Part shown: piece after piece, positions 26,343-34,671 of the stretch
How positions within the stretch are numbered: position 1 is the first letter of the stretch
Layout of the letters: each line of letters opens with the position of its first letter
Origin: Porticoccus litoralis
Lineage (GTDB): Bacteria > Pseudomonadota > Gammaproteobacteria > Pseudomonadales > Porticoccaceae
DNA length: 64,000 nucleotides
Assembly: GCF_030676955.1 (NCBI RefSeq)
Contig: NZ_JAUUUU010000002.1
Location: 372,001 to 436,000, forward strand
Direction: 5' to 3'
Notes under the pieces: generated by a model
Databases searched by the model: none
What the model was told of the DNA's origin: nothing
Seen by the model: the letters and a program-made list of their open reading frames with translations, nothing else
Program-made: the position numbers and the translations under genes

Positions 26343-27173
26343 TCAGGGGCTTTCGGCCGGATTGTCACCTCTTTTTTCCAGCGCCGGCTGGTAGTTCTGA
26401 TCTGCCGATAGCTGCAGCCAGTGACGGGATTGTGCTTTGTCCATGGGCTGTCCAACGCCGGTTTCGTACATCACCGATAGCGCGTATTGGGCCTCAGCAT
26501 TGCCACCCTCGGCGGCCACTTTAAACAACTCCCCGGCGCGGTCAATATCCTGCTCAACGCCGAGCCCGGTTTCATACAGCCAGGCCAGCCGTGTGACAGC
26601 TTCGTAGTGGGGTGGAGTGGCCTCTGCCATTTCGATCAATAACTCCCGTGGCTGGTCCACTTCACCCTTGGCGATCAACTGCCGGACCTTGAGCATGGGG
26701 GAATCCTCGGCAGCACCACCCATATTGATGGATTTCAGCATATCCGCCGCGTCCTCGTCGCCGTCCAGCGCAGCGATGGTCAGCCAGTGGGTCGCTGTTT
26801 CAGCATTCACCAGTTCGGGATGGTTCATGTGCATCAGCCCCACTTGGTAGGCCCCTGCTCGGCTGCCCTTTTCTGCGGCATGCAGATAGTAGTCCCGCGC
26901 TACCATCAGGTCTTTTTCAACGCCCATTCCCTGTTCATACAAGATGCCCAGGTTAAAGGCTGCCTCGCCACTGCCCTTGCCGGTAATGTGCAGCCACATT
27001 TCTCGGGCTACCTCGTAGTGGGCCATTTTGAATTCTGCGTAGGCCAGATAAAGCTGCATTTTCGGTTCTGCGGCATGGAATTCTTCGGGCAGTTCCACTT
27101 CCGCCTGGGCGCAAAGTGATACCAGCAGTGCGGCCAGCGTTATTCGGATCTTGGCAAACGTCTTGGTAAACAT
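26343..27173 (-). CDS. Secreted Sel1-repeat protein
   Basis: A 276-residue protein. A signal peptide (FAKIRITLAALLVSLCAQA, cleavage before EVEL) is followed by several Sel1-like repeats, for example AAFNLGILYEQGMGVEKDL and AQYALSVMYETGVGQPMDKA. Such repeats form helical scaffolds for protein contacts in the periplasm. The ATG at 27173 is preferred over one 60 bases upstream because it starts the signal peptide. The role is unknown. A second Sel1 gene lies on the other side of the oxidoreductase operon. Confidence 0.85.
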   Translation of the reverse strand: MFTKTFAKIRITLAALLVSLCAQAEVELPEEFHAAEPKMQLYLAYAEFKMAHYEVAREMWLHITGKGSGEAAFNLGILYEQGMGVEKDLMVARDYYLHAAEKGSRAGAYQVGLMHMNHPELVNAETATHWLTIAALDGDEDAADMLKSINMGGAAEDSPMLKVRQLIAKGEVDQPRELLIEMAEATPPHYEAVTRLAWLYETGLGVEQDIDRAGELFKVAAEGGNAEAQYALSVMYETGVGQPMDKAQSRHWLQLSADQNYQPALEKRGDNPAESP

Positions 27174-27603
27174 GGCAATTGCTCGGGCTGACAATAGATT
27201 CACTATAGAGCATTGAAGCAGTCTGCCTGGCAAAGTGCCACGGTGCTTTAGTCCAATGTAGTAGGAGGTGTCTTCCCGCCGATACAGGGATGATGTGGTG
27301 ATTGAAATACACAGCTCAGGGATCAGCTCTTCCGGTCTGACTTGGGTTCAAAATGACTAGGGCTTCAACCAGCAGGAAAAGGGTTTGTTGCAACATCTGC
27401 TGGTTATTCATATGACTTTCCTGGCTTTACTGGGCAAGCCCGGTTGATCTGCAGGTGCTAGTGAATATCTCAATAAGTTGTTTGGTAAGGCCGGGGATTC
27501 AATTAGGTACACTGCCTTCATTCGGGTCGTCATAGTTGTTGCAGAGGACCAAGTCAGCGAGTATTGTTGTCCCAAAGTGTTTGGTATTAGGTGAGGAATC
27601 CAC
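27174..27603. other. Intergenic region upstream of the oxidoreductase operon
   Basis: About 430 bases with no convincing gene, between divergent transcription units. It contains a perfect nine-base inverted repeat AACCAGCAG (27367-27375) / CTGCTGGTT (27397-27405), 21 bases apart. This could be an operator or an RNA hairpin in the leader of the operon. A GAGGA ribosome site lies at the right end, before the TTG start at 27604. Confidence 0.4.
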
Positions 27604-29394
27604 TTGAAGCCAACCGATATAATAAAAAACAAAGAGTATTTCCACCGGGTCGTCGATTGTCAGTATGCCTGCCCAGCACATACTCCTGTTCCTGAATATA
27701 TTCGCCTGATCGCACAGCAGCGATACACAGAAGCCTACATGATCAACTGGGAATCCAATGTGTTCCCCGGTGTGTTGGGGCGTACCTGTGATCGCCCCTG
27801 TGAGCCAGCGTGCCGCCGGGGTCGAGTTGAAGAAGAGCCGGTTGCCATCTGTCGTTTAAAACGTGTGGCGGCAGATCATAAAGATGAAATCTCAGCGCAT
27901 TTGCCAGTTATCCCGACTACTAAAAATGGTCGAAAAATAGCGTTGGTGGGTGCGGGTCCGGCTTCATTGACTGTGGCGAGAGATTTGGCACCCCTCGGCT
28001 ATGAGCTGCATGTTTACGACGAGCAGAAGAAAGGCGGTGGCTTTATGCGAAGCCAGATACCATCATTTCGACTGCCTGAATCCGTATTGGACGAGGAAGT
28101 CGGTTATATCCTCGATATGGGCCTCGTGACCCACTTCAATCACTACGTGGACAGCCTCCAGGACTTGCTGAATCAGAAATACGATGCCGTTTTTGTGGGT
28201 TCAGGTGCCCCTCGCGGGCGGGATCTGGCTAACCTGCCGGGTCGTCAGGAAGCTGATGAATCAATCCATATTGGTATTGATTGGCTGGCCAGCGTGGCTT
28301 TTGAACATACGGAGTCAATTGGCAAACGCGTGATTGTGTTGGGTGGTGGTAATACGGCGATGGACTGCTGCCGAACCGCCCGTCGTCTGGGGGGTGAAGA
28401 CGTCAAGGTCGTTGTTCGCAGCCCCTACGAAGAAATGAAAGCCTCCCCGTGGGAAAAAGAAGATGCCACCCACGAGGGCATTCCCATCATAGACAATCAC
28501 GTGCCCCTGGAGTTTGTCCACGAAGGTGGGAAATTGGTGGGTATGCGTTTTGAGAAAGTCTGCGCTGCCTACGATGACCATGGCAAACGGTCCCTGGTAC
28601 CCACCGGTGAAGAACCTGTGTTGTATCCCTGCGATGCTGTGTTGGTAGCCATCGGTCAGGAGAATGCATTTCCCTGGATCGAAAAAGACATCGGTATCGA
28701 GTTCGACGATTGGGGTATGCCGGTACTGAATCCGCAGACTTATCAGTCATCCCTTTCAAATGTTTTCTTTGGTGGAGATGCGGCATTTGGGCCCAAAAAT
28801 ATTATTACCGCCGTTGCCCAGGGGCATCAGGCAGCCATCTCGATTGACCTGTTCTGCAATGGGCAAAAGGTAGAGGAAAGGCTGCCACCCAGCACCAACC
28901 TGGTCAGTCAGAAAATGGGTATTCACGAGTGGAGCTACGATAACGGTATTACCACGGATGACAGAAAAATTGTCCCCCTGGTGGAACTGACCAGTGCTCT
29001 CCAGAACCGTGCTCTGGAAGTGGAGCTGGGATTCGATGTGCAGACAGCCTTTGTGGAAGCACAACGTTGCCTGAACTGTGATGTGCAGACGGTATTCACC
29101 GATGACAAATGTATTGAATGCGATGCCTGTGTCGACATCTGTCCCATGGACTGCATCAACTTCATAGAGAATGCCGAAGAGGATGAGCTTCGGCAAAATA
29201 TCCGTGTGAAGGCCGTTAATGTGGAGCAGGCGCTCTATGTATCCGGGGAGCTCAAAACCGGGAAAGTGATGGTGAAGGATGAGGATGTTTGTCTTCACTG
29301 CGGGCTTTGTGCGGAACGATGTCCCACAGCAGCCTGGGATATGCAGCAGTTCTATTATCAGGTGACCAAGGCCGCGTCAGCATGCAAAAAATAA
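27604..29394 (+). CDS. FAD/NAD(P)-binding oxidoreductase with ferredoxin domains
   Basis: A 596-residue electron-transfer protein, first gene of a three-gene 2-oxoacid oxidoreductase operon. The N-terminal part resembles the glutamate synthase small subunit: cysteines at 19, 23, 62, 66, 70 and 83 for Fe-S binding. A FAD fold follows at about 112-140 (ALVGAGPASLTVARDL), then an NAD(P) fold at about 242-260 (VIVLGGGNTAMDCC). Two C-terminal 4Fe-4S motifs are seen, CIECDACVDICPMDC near 503 and CLHCGLCAERCP near 563. It probably links the oxidoreductase to the NAD(P)H pool; the direction is not known. TTG is the only usable start, since an in-frame TGA lies nine bases upstream; AGGA precedes it. 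Confidence 0.88.
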   Translation: MKPTDIIKNKEYFHRVVDCQYACPAHTPVPEYIRLIAQQRYTEAYMINWESNVFPGVLGRTCDRPCEPACRRGRVEEEPVAICRLKRVAADHKDEISAHLPVIPTTKNGRKIALVGAGPASLTVARDLAPLGYELHVYDEQKKGGGFMRSQIPSFRLPESVLDEEVGYILDMGLVTHFNHYVDSLQDLLNQKYDAVFVGSGAPRGRDLANLPGRQEADESIHIGIDWLASVAFEHTESIGKRVIVLGGGNTAMDCCRTARRLGGEDVKVVVRSPYEEMKASPWEKEDATHEGIPIIDNHVPLEFVHEGGKLVGMRFEKVCAAYDDHGKRSLVPTGEEPVLYPCDAVLVAIGQENAFPWIEKDIGIEFDDWGMPVLNPQTYQSSLSNVFFGGDAAFGPKNIITAVAQGHQAAISIDLFCNGQKVEERLPPSTNLVSQKMGIHEWSYDNGITTDDRKIVPLVELTSALQNRALEVELGFDVQTAFVEAQRCLNCDVQTVFTDDKCIECDACVDICPMDCINFIENAEEDELRQNIRVKAVNVEQALYVSGELKTGKVMVKDEDVCLHCGLCAERCPTAAWDMQQFYYQVTKAASACKK

Positions 29395-31226
29395 CATCGG
29401 TCAATGATTTTGTGGTTTGTTTTGCCAACACCAATGGTACGGGTTCAGCCAGTGCCAACAATTTGTTTGCCAAATCAATTTTTCGCATGGGCATACCCGT
29501 CAGCCCCAAAAATGTCTTTCCCTCTAACATACAGGGCTTGCCCACCTGGTATGAGGTACGGGTAAACGACAAGGGCTACTTGGGCCGGCGGGGTGGTGTT
29601 GATCTCATGGTGGCGATCAATCCCCAGAGCATCGCCCAAGATATTAAGTTGGTGAGCACCGGTGGTTATTTCCTCTACGACAGTACCAAGCCGCTGGACG
29701 CGGGACTTCTCCGGGATGATATCAACCTGTTGGGAATACCGTTGACGGATATTTCCCGGCGTGAATATACCGACCAGCGCCAAAGGCAACTGTTTAAAAA
29801 TGTAATTTATATCGGTGCATTAGCAGCGCTGCTGGATATGGAATTCGATGTACTGAAAAACCTGATTCACGAGCAGTTCAAAGGCAAGGAAAAGCTGATC
29901 GCGCCGAATATACATGCCCTTGAGCTGGGTTATCAGTACGCGCGGAAAAATTTCGATTGTCCCCTGGGAATTCGTATAGAACGCAGGGCTATGGTTAACA
30001 ATCATATTTTGATGGAGGGTAACGAAGCCCTGGCGCTGGGTGCCATCTATGGTGGTGCCACTGTTGCAGCCTGGTATCCGATTACACCGTCTACCTCGGT
30101 GGTGGAGCAATTTGAAAAATATGCCAAGCGGCTGAGAGTCGATCCCGGCTCCGGTAAATGTAACTACGCGATTGTGCAGGCAGAAGATGAACTGGCGGCA
30201 ATTGGCGTGGTTGTCGGCGCCTCCTGGAATGGTGCCAGGGCCTTTACCGCCACGTCAGGGCCGGGTGTCTCCCTGATGAATGAGTTTTTGGGTTTGGCCT
30301 ATTTTGCCGAAGTGCCGACGGTGTTGATTGATGTGCAGCGTTCCGGCCCCTCCACAGGTATGCCCACGCGAACCCAGCAGTCAGATGTTTTATTGGCAGC
30401 CTATGCGTCCCATGGTGATACCAAGCACGTGCTCTTATTCCCCTCGACGCCAAAAGAATGTTTTGAGATGGGTGCCGCCAGTTTTGAGTTGGCGGATCAA
30501 TTGCAGACCCCGGTGATTATCATGAATGACCTGGATCTGGGTATGAATGAACACTTTTCTGAGCCGTTGGAATGGGATGATGCAACCTGTTACAACCGTG
30601 GCAAAGTGCTATCAGAATCCGATCTGGAAAACATGAAGGAGCGTTACGGTCGTTATCTGGATGTAGATAATGATGGCATCTGTTATCGAACCTATCCCGG
30701 CACCCACCCCACCAAAGGTGCGTTTTTTACGCGCGGCACCTCACGTGACCGCTATGCCGTTTACACCGAAAGCAGTGATGCATACGTGGATAATATGGAG
30801 CGCTTATTGGTCAAGTGGGAGACGGCCAAAGGCTATGTGCCGAAACCTGAATTACGGCCTGCGGCTAAAGCGACCACCGATGGCATTATCTACTTTGGCA
30901 CCACCAAAGCTTCAGCGGAAGAGGCGCTGGATATCCTGAGCGAGCAGGGTGTTCACCTGGATGCCATGAGAATTAGAAGCTTTCCTTTCAATGCAGATGT
31001 CGATGCCTTTCTTGAAAACCATGATCGGATATATGTGGTGGAACAGAATAGAGATGGGCAATTGCGCACCCTGTTGATTAATGAATGTGAGATAGCGCCT
31101 GACAAGCTGAAAGCACTTTGTTGTTTTGACGGTATGCCGGTGACTGCCCGCTGGATTATTGATCACGTTCTGGGGGGTGGCAAAGCGACCCGACCGGTGC
31201 CTGCTATCAGGGAGGTTAAAGCATGA
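29382..31226 (+). CDS. 2-oxoacid:acceptor oxidoreductase, fused gamma-alpha subunit
   Basis: A 614-residue subunit of a CoA-acylating 2-oxoacid oxidoreductase (pyruvate/2-oxoglutarate:ferredoxin family). Residues about 1-190 form the gamma domain (FANTNGTGSASANNLFAK). From about 205 the alpha part begins, with AWYPITPSTSVVEQFEKYAK, VQAEDELAAIGVVVGASWNG and TATSGPGVSLMNEFLGLAYF, the pyrimidine/CoA-binding regions. This gamma-alpha order is typical of the KorA type. The ATG at 29382 overlaps the preceding gene by 13 bases. Its stop overlaps the beta-subunit start in an ATGA. Substrate is not proven; 2-oxoglutarate is a reasonable guess. Confidence 0.9.
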   Translation: MQKITSVNDFVVCFANTNGTGSASANNLFAKSIFRMGIPVSPKNVFPSNIQGLPTWYEVRVNDKGYLGRRGGVDLMVAINPQSIAQDIKLVSTGGYFLYDSTKPLDAGLLRDDINLLGIPLTDISRREYTDQRQRQLFKNVIYIGALAALLDMEFDVLKNLIHEQFKGKEKLIAPNIHALELGYQYARKNFDCPLGIRIERRAMVNNHILMEGNEALALGAIYGGATVAAWYPITPSTSVVEQFEKYAKRLRVDPGSGKCNYAIVQAEDELAAIGVVVGASWNGARAFTATSGPGVSLMNEFLGLAYFAEVPTVLIDVQRSGPSTGMPTRTQQSDVLLAAYASHGDTKHVLLFPSTPKECFEMGAASFELADQLQTPVIIMNDLDLGMNEHFSEPLEWDDATCYNRGKVLSESDLENMKERYGRYLDVDNDGICYRTYPGTHPTKGAFFTRGTSRDRYAVYTESSDAYVDNMERLLVKWETAKGYVPKPELRPAAKATTDGIIYFGTTKASAEEALDILSEQGVHLDAMRIRSFPFNADVDAFLENHDRIYVVEQNRDGQLRTLLINECEIAPDKLKALCCFDGMPVTARWIIDHVLGGGKATRPVPAIREVKA

Positions 31227-32275
31227 CTTACATGCGACCTGAATTCCGTCACCCCGATTTGCCCGTTAACGACCTGGGCTACACCAGAAAGGATTACGAA
31301 GGGGCCATATCAACACTCTGTGCCGGCTGTGGTCACGACTCAATCAGCGCTGCGGTGATTCAAGCCTGTTTCGAGTTGGCGATTGAGCCACATAAAGTGG
31401 CAAAAATATCAGGCATTGGCTGTTCATCCAAAACGCCCACCTATTTTTTAGGCAAATCTCACGGGTTTAACTCGGTACATGGGCGGATGCCTTCCGTAGC
31501 CACTGGCGCCAACCTCGCCAACCGTGATTTGACTTACATAGGTGTTTCCGGCGATGGCGATACTGCTTCAATTGGCATGGGGCAGTTTGCCCACGCGGTT
31601 CGCCGCAACCTCAATATGCTGTATCTGGTGGAAAACAATGGTTGTTATGGTTTGACCAAAGGTCAGGATTCCGCCACTTCAGATATCGGTTCAATTGGCA
31701 AAAAGGGCACGCCTAACCTGTTTGAGCCGATCGATCTCTGTACCCTGGCACTGGAGTTGGGGGCAACATTTGTCGCCCGAAGTTTTTCAGGAGATAAAGA
31801 CCAGCTCGTGCCATTAATCAAGGCTGCCATCAGTCATTGTGGCTTCGCACTGATCGATGTGATGTCGCCCTGTGTAACATTCAACAACAACCCAAACTCC
31901 ACCAAAGGTTACGAGTTTGTTCGCGACCATATTGCGGCCACCGGCAAGACCGACTTTATTCCCGTGCGTAAGGAAATCATGGCGGAATATAACCCGGGCT
32001 TTACCCAGGAAGTTACCCTGCACGACGGCTCGGTGATACACCTCTACAAAAACGATAGCGACCTGGATTTACATGACCGCTTGAGTGCCATTCAGGCCAT
32101 CCACCGGTGTAAGGAAAAAAATGAGATCCTTACAGGTCTCTTATACCTCGACCCGGATTGCGAGGATCTGCATCAGATTCTCGGTACCGTAGAAAAACCG
32201 CTGCGCGACCAGAACGAGGAAGAACTTTGCCCGGGCAGCAAGGCGCTGGAAGCGATCAACGAAAGTTTGCGTTAA
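31223..32275 (+). CDS. 2-oxoacid:acceptor oxidoreductase, beta subunit
   Basis: A 350-residue thiamine-diphosphate subunit that pairs with the gamma-alpha chain. The TPP/Mg motif is GDGDTASIGMGQFAHAVRRN followed by LYLVENNGCYG. Cysteines that usually hold one 4Fe-4S cluster are visible: CAGCGHDS near residue 32, GIGCSSKT near 73 and SPCVTFNN near 216. A C-terminal extension contains the segment HDGSVIHLYKND, often seen in this branch. A terminator follows 10 bases after the stop. Together the three genes make a self-contained enzyme and electron-input/output module. Confidence 0.92.
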   Translation: MTYMRPEFRHPDLPVNDLGYTRKDYEGAISTLCAGCGHDSISAAVIQACFELAIEPHKVAKISGIGCSSKTPTYFLGKSHGFNSVHGRMPSVATGANLANRDLTYIGVSGDGDTASIGMGQFAHAVRRNLNMLYLVENNGCYGLTKGQDSATSDIGSIGKKGTPNLFEPIDLCTLALELGATFVARSFSGDKDQLVPLIKAAISHCGFALIDVMSPCVTFNNNPNSTKGYEFVRDHIAATGKTDFIPVRKEIMAEYNPGFTQEVTLHDGSVIHLYKNDSDLDLHDRLSAIQAIHRCKEKNEILTGLLYLDPDCEDLHQILGTVEKPLRDQNEEELCPGSKALEAINESLR

Positions 32276-32285
32276 TTTAAATAAC

Positions 32286-32319
32286 AAAAAAGCCCCGCTT
32301 TATGGCGGGGCTTTTTTTA
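32286..32319 (+). terminator. Terminator of the oxidoreductase operon
   Basis: Perfect stem AGCCCCGC / GCGGGGCT with a short loop around TTTATG, with A-run before and T-run after. It closes the three-gene unit. Confidence 0.92.
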
Positions 32320-32413
32320 TTCTGGATTGGAACCACAGCTCGGTACCTGTTTGCAGTTGCTCGCCATGCGGGCGTGTGTTGTAGTTGCGGGCTGGTTTTA
32401 ACGGATGGTCATC

Positions 32414-33106
32414 ATGAAATACATCACCAAGCTATTAATTCTGGGGTTGTCTTTGTATGTCTGGGTTTCAGGCAATGCCTATGCAGCGCAAACTGAAGAA
32501 CCGGATGCCGGGAACGGTGACAATACTGCCGCTGTGGTGGATCAATCCCGTGCATTATCTGCGGCGGAAAAGGCTCAATCGCAATTCTATCGTGGGATGA
32601 CCTCTTATCTCGAAGGAGACTATCAGACGGCCGCCAAGAGTTTTCACCAGGCCGCAGGGCAAGGGCATGCCAATGCGCAGTTTACCCTCGGGGTAATGTT
32701 CTACCAGGGTGATGGTGTCGATCAGGACTACAAAGAAGCGGTCAAATGGTACCGCCTGGCGGCGGATCAGGGCTTGACTCCCGCGCAGTTCAATGTCGGC
32801 ATGATGTACTACCAGGGCGAAGGCGTCGATCAGGACTATCAGGAAGCGGCTAAGTGGTATCGCATGGTCGCAGAACAAGGATTGGCGCAGGCGCAGTTCA
32901 ACCTTGGCATGATGTATAACTTGGGGCAGGGCGTGACACAGGACCAGGTTCATGCCTACATGTGGGCTGACCTGGCCGCAGCCAATGATCACCCCAAAGC
33001 GATAGAGTTACGTAACACAGTGGCACAAGCGCTGGCACCGGCAGATATTGCAAAAGCGCAGCAGCTGGCTAAAGAGTGCCAGGAAAACAGTTACAAGGGT
33101 TGTTGA
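32414..33106 (+). CDS. Secreted Sel1-repeat protein
   Basis: A 230-residue protein with a signal peptide (KYITKLLILGLSLYVWVSG, cut after NAYA). Three to four Sel1 repeats follow, such as AQFTLGVMFYQGDGVDQDY, AQFNVGMMYYQGEGVDQDY and AQFNLGMMYNLGQGVTQDQ. The second and third are near copies, implying recent duplication. Two cysteines sit near the C-terminus. I prefer the ATG at 32414 to one nine bases before it, since ACGGATGG then serves as ribosome site. Function unknown; it probably acts as a periplasmic scaffold. Confidence 0.85.
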   Translation: MKYITKLLILGLSLYVWVSGNAYAAQTEEPDAGNGDNTAAVVDQSRALSAAEKAQSQFYRGMTSYLEGDYQTAAKSFHQAAGQGHANAQFTLGVMFYQGDGVDQDYKEAVKWYRLAADQGLTPAQFNVGMMYYQGEGVDQDYQEAAKWYRMVAEQGLAQAQFNLGMMYNLGQGVTQDQVHAYMWADLAAANDHPKAIELRNTVAQALAPADIAKAQQLAKECQENSYKGC

Positions 33107-33163
33107 TGTCTAGATGGCAGAGTTGAGTATAGTCTTCGGGTATTTTCTTTGGTCCGGATAACT

Positions 33164-33193
33164 AAAAAGCCACACCCTAGGGTGTGGCTTTTT
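33164..33193. terminator. Two-way terminator between Sel1 gene and tmRNA
   Basis: Perfect 30-base inverted repeat AAAAAGCCACACCCT / AGGGTGTGGCTTTTT. It has a U-tract on both strands, so it can end both the Sel1 gene (plus) and tmRNA (minus). Confidence 0.92.
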
Positions 33194-33199
33194 AGTGAT

Positions 33200-33594
33200 T
33201 GGTGGAGGCGGCGGGAATTGAACCCGCGTCCGTCAGTCCTCTGCCGAGGGATCTACATGCTTAGTTCAGTCTATTAAATTTAACAGGTTACAACCCGACT
33301 GACAGGGCACGTAAACTGCGATTCCGGTAAGTGTTTAGCGAATCCACCCCGGACGAGCTTCATCGCGATCTTGTGAGTATGACACCTGAGTGCTTCGCCG
33401 CTACCCGAGGGTAGTTGAAGCGCTGGACGCACAAGCACGGCTCCAGTCAGATGGCATTCTACCGTTTCTTAGGCGGCGAGTGCGTAGTTGTCGTCGTTGG
33501 CAACTATAATTTGCGACTTTGGATTTACGAGATTGGTCGCCATCTCGGCATGCACCCAGGGTTTCGTAACCGGCGTCGAATCCAAATCGCCCCC
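33200..33594 (-). ncRNA. ssrA: Transfer-messenger RNA (tmRNA)
   Basis: About 395 bases on the minus strand. The tRNA-like ends pair: 5' GGGGGCG with 3' CGCCTCC, then A and encoded CCA. The 5' part reads GATTTGGATTCGACGCCGG and the T arm GCGGGTTCAATTCCCGC. The tag frame lies at 33469-33501 and encodes ANDDNYALAA then TAA. tmRNA rescues ribosomes stalled on broken mRNAs and tags the product for proteolysis. Its protein partner SmpB is encoded 1.1 kb away. Confidence 0.97.
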
Positions 33595-33602
33595 TGAAGA
33601 TG

Positions 33603-33617
33603 ACAGTTAATAACTGT
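33603..33617. promoter_or_regulatory. Perfect palindrome in tmRNA upstream region
   Basis: ACAGTTA-A-TAACTGT lies just upstream of the mature tmRNA 5' end, between it and a -10-like TACTAT (minus strand, 33624-33629). It could be a hairpin in the precursor leader removed by RNase P, or a protein-binding site. Confidence 0.4.
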
Positions 33618-33695
33618 GGCGGCATAGTACCACAGCAACGTAACGATCCTTAGACTGTTATGGGGTTTTCAGGTTCATTTTCAAGCCCTAGGAGG

Positions 33696-34169
33696 TTATT
33701 CCTCGATAATCTGGACTTGCAGGTAATTTTGAATGCCGATTCTGTCGATCAACCCCAGCTGGGTTTCCAGCCAGTCCACATGTTCCTCCTCGGACTCGAG
33801 AATGTCGTTGAACAGGTCGCGACTAACGTAGTCTTTGATGGATTCCGCGTAGGCAATGGCTTCACGTAACACGGGAAGGGCTTCCATTTCCAGTTTGAGG
33901 TCGCATTCCAGCATTTCCTGGGTGTTTTCACCGATGTAGAACTTGCCCAGGTCCTGAAGGTTGGGGAGTCCCTCAAGAAATAAAATACGCTCTGTGACGG
34001 CATCTGCGTGTTTCATTTCATCAATGGATTCATGGTATTCCTTGTCGGCGATCTCCTTCAGTCCCCAGTCCTTGTACATTTTGGCATGGAGGAAATATTG
34101 ATTGATGGCGCGCAGTTCGTTACCCAGTACTTTGTTCAAATACGCAATCAGTTGTGTATCACCTTTCAT
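33696..34169 (-). CDS. bfr: Bacterioferritin
   Basis: Iron-storage protein of 157 residues that forms a 24-subunit cage. All ferroxidase-centre residues are at the standard numbers: Glu18, Glu51, His54, Glu94, Glu127 and His130. Met52, the haem ligand, is also present, so this is a haem-binding, catalytically complete subunit. A separate transcript is likely, since a terminator for bfd lies between the two genes. Bfd next door releases the stored iron. Confidence 0.96.
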   Translation of the reverse strand: MKGDTQLIAYLNKVLGNELRAINQYFLHAKMYKDWGLKEIADKEYHESIDEMKHADAVTERILFLEGLPNLQDLGKFYIGENTQEMLECDLKLEMEALPVLREAIAYAESIKDYVSRDLFNDILESEEEHVDWLETQLGLIDRIGIQNYLQVQIIEE

Positions 34170-34255
34170 GGGATGTCCTTTTAAGTTCTGTAAGTTTCAC
34201 GGCCTCTCTCAATAATAGGTTACCGAGTTCATGGTGCCGCTACTACCATGAATTG

Positions 34256-34286
34256 ACAAAAAAATAGGACCTGGTGGGGTCCTATT
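34256..34286 (-). terminator. Terminator of bfd
   Basis: On the minus strand the stem AATAGGACC / GGTCCTATT, with a loop of six bases, is followed by a run of seven T. It ends bfd before bfr. Confidence 0.88.
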
Positions 34287-34334
34287 ATCAGTTAATAAGG
34301 CGTGTAAGCCTGAAATGGATGGTGGTAATGGGAG

Positions 34335-34532
34335 TTACGCAGTGCCCATGGCGTCGAAGTAGTTGGCTTCGGCGATAGCCTCTTTAAGAATGGCTTTTGC
34401 CTGGGGTAGGCATTTGCCACATTGGCTGGCAGCCCCTGTGCACTGTTTCAACGCTCTCATGTTGGAAGCGCCATTTTCTACGGCTTCCCGAATATCCCGA
34501 TCAGTCACGGCGTTGCATATACAGACATACAT
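34335..34532 (-). CDS. bfd: Bacterioferritin-associated ferredoxin
   Basis: A 65-residue [2Fe-2S] protein that reduces bacterioferritin to free its iron. The cluster ligands are CICN at residues 4-6 and CGKC near 38-41, within the BFD-like helix-turn-helix fold (AVTDRDIREAVENGAS). The ATG at 34532 gives the family start MYVCICNAVTDRDI; a longer frame reaching the Fur-box-like site is not credible. The upstream Fur-box-like site suggests induction under iron shortage. Confidence 0.93.
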   Translation of the reverse strand: MYVCICNAVTDRDIREAVENGASNMRALKQCTGAASQCGKCLPQAKAILKEAIAEANYFDAMGTA

Positions 34533-34577
34533 AGGGTGTAGACGCTTCTTGGTAATGAGAACTGTTATCAATCCTAA

Positions 34578-34595
34578 ATGATAACAATTATCAAT
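34578..34595. promoter_or_regulatory. Fur-box-like operator before bfd
   Basis: ATGATAACAATTATCAAT: arms TGATAA and TTATCA around a three-base centre, a close match to the GATAATGATAATCATTATC consensus. It is 46 bases upstream of the bfd start. fur itself is encoded at 37.9 kb. Confidence 0.7.
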
Positions 34596-34671
34596 GTCAA
34601 AGTATTTTTTTCAGGATATTTTTAGTGGGTCGTCAGCAATCGCCGGATACTGAAATCTGGGAGGAAGGGTG

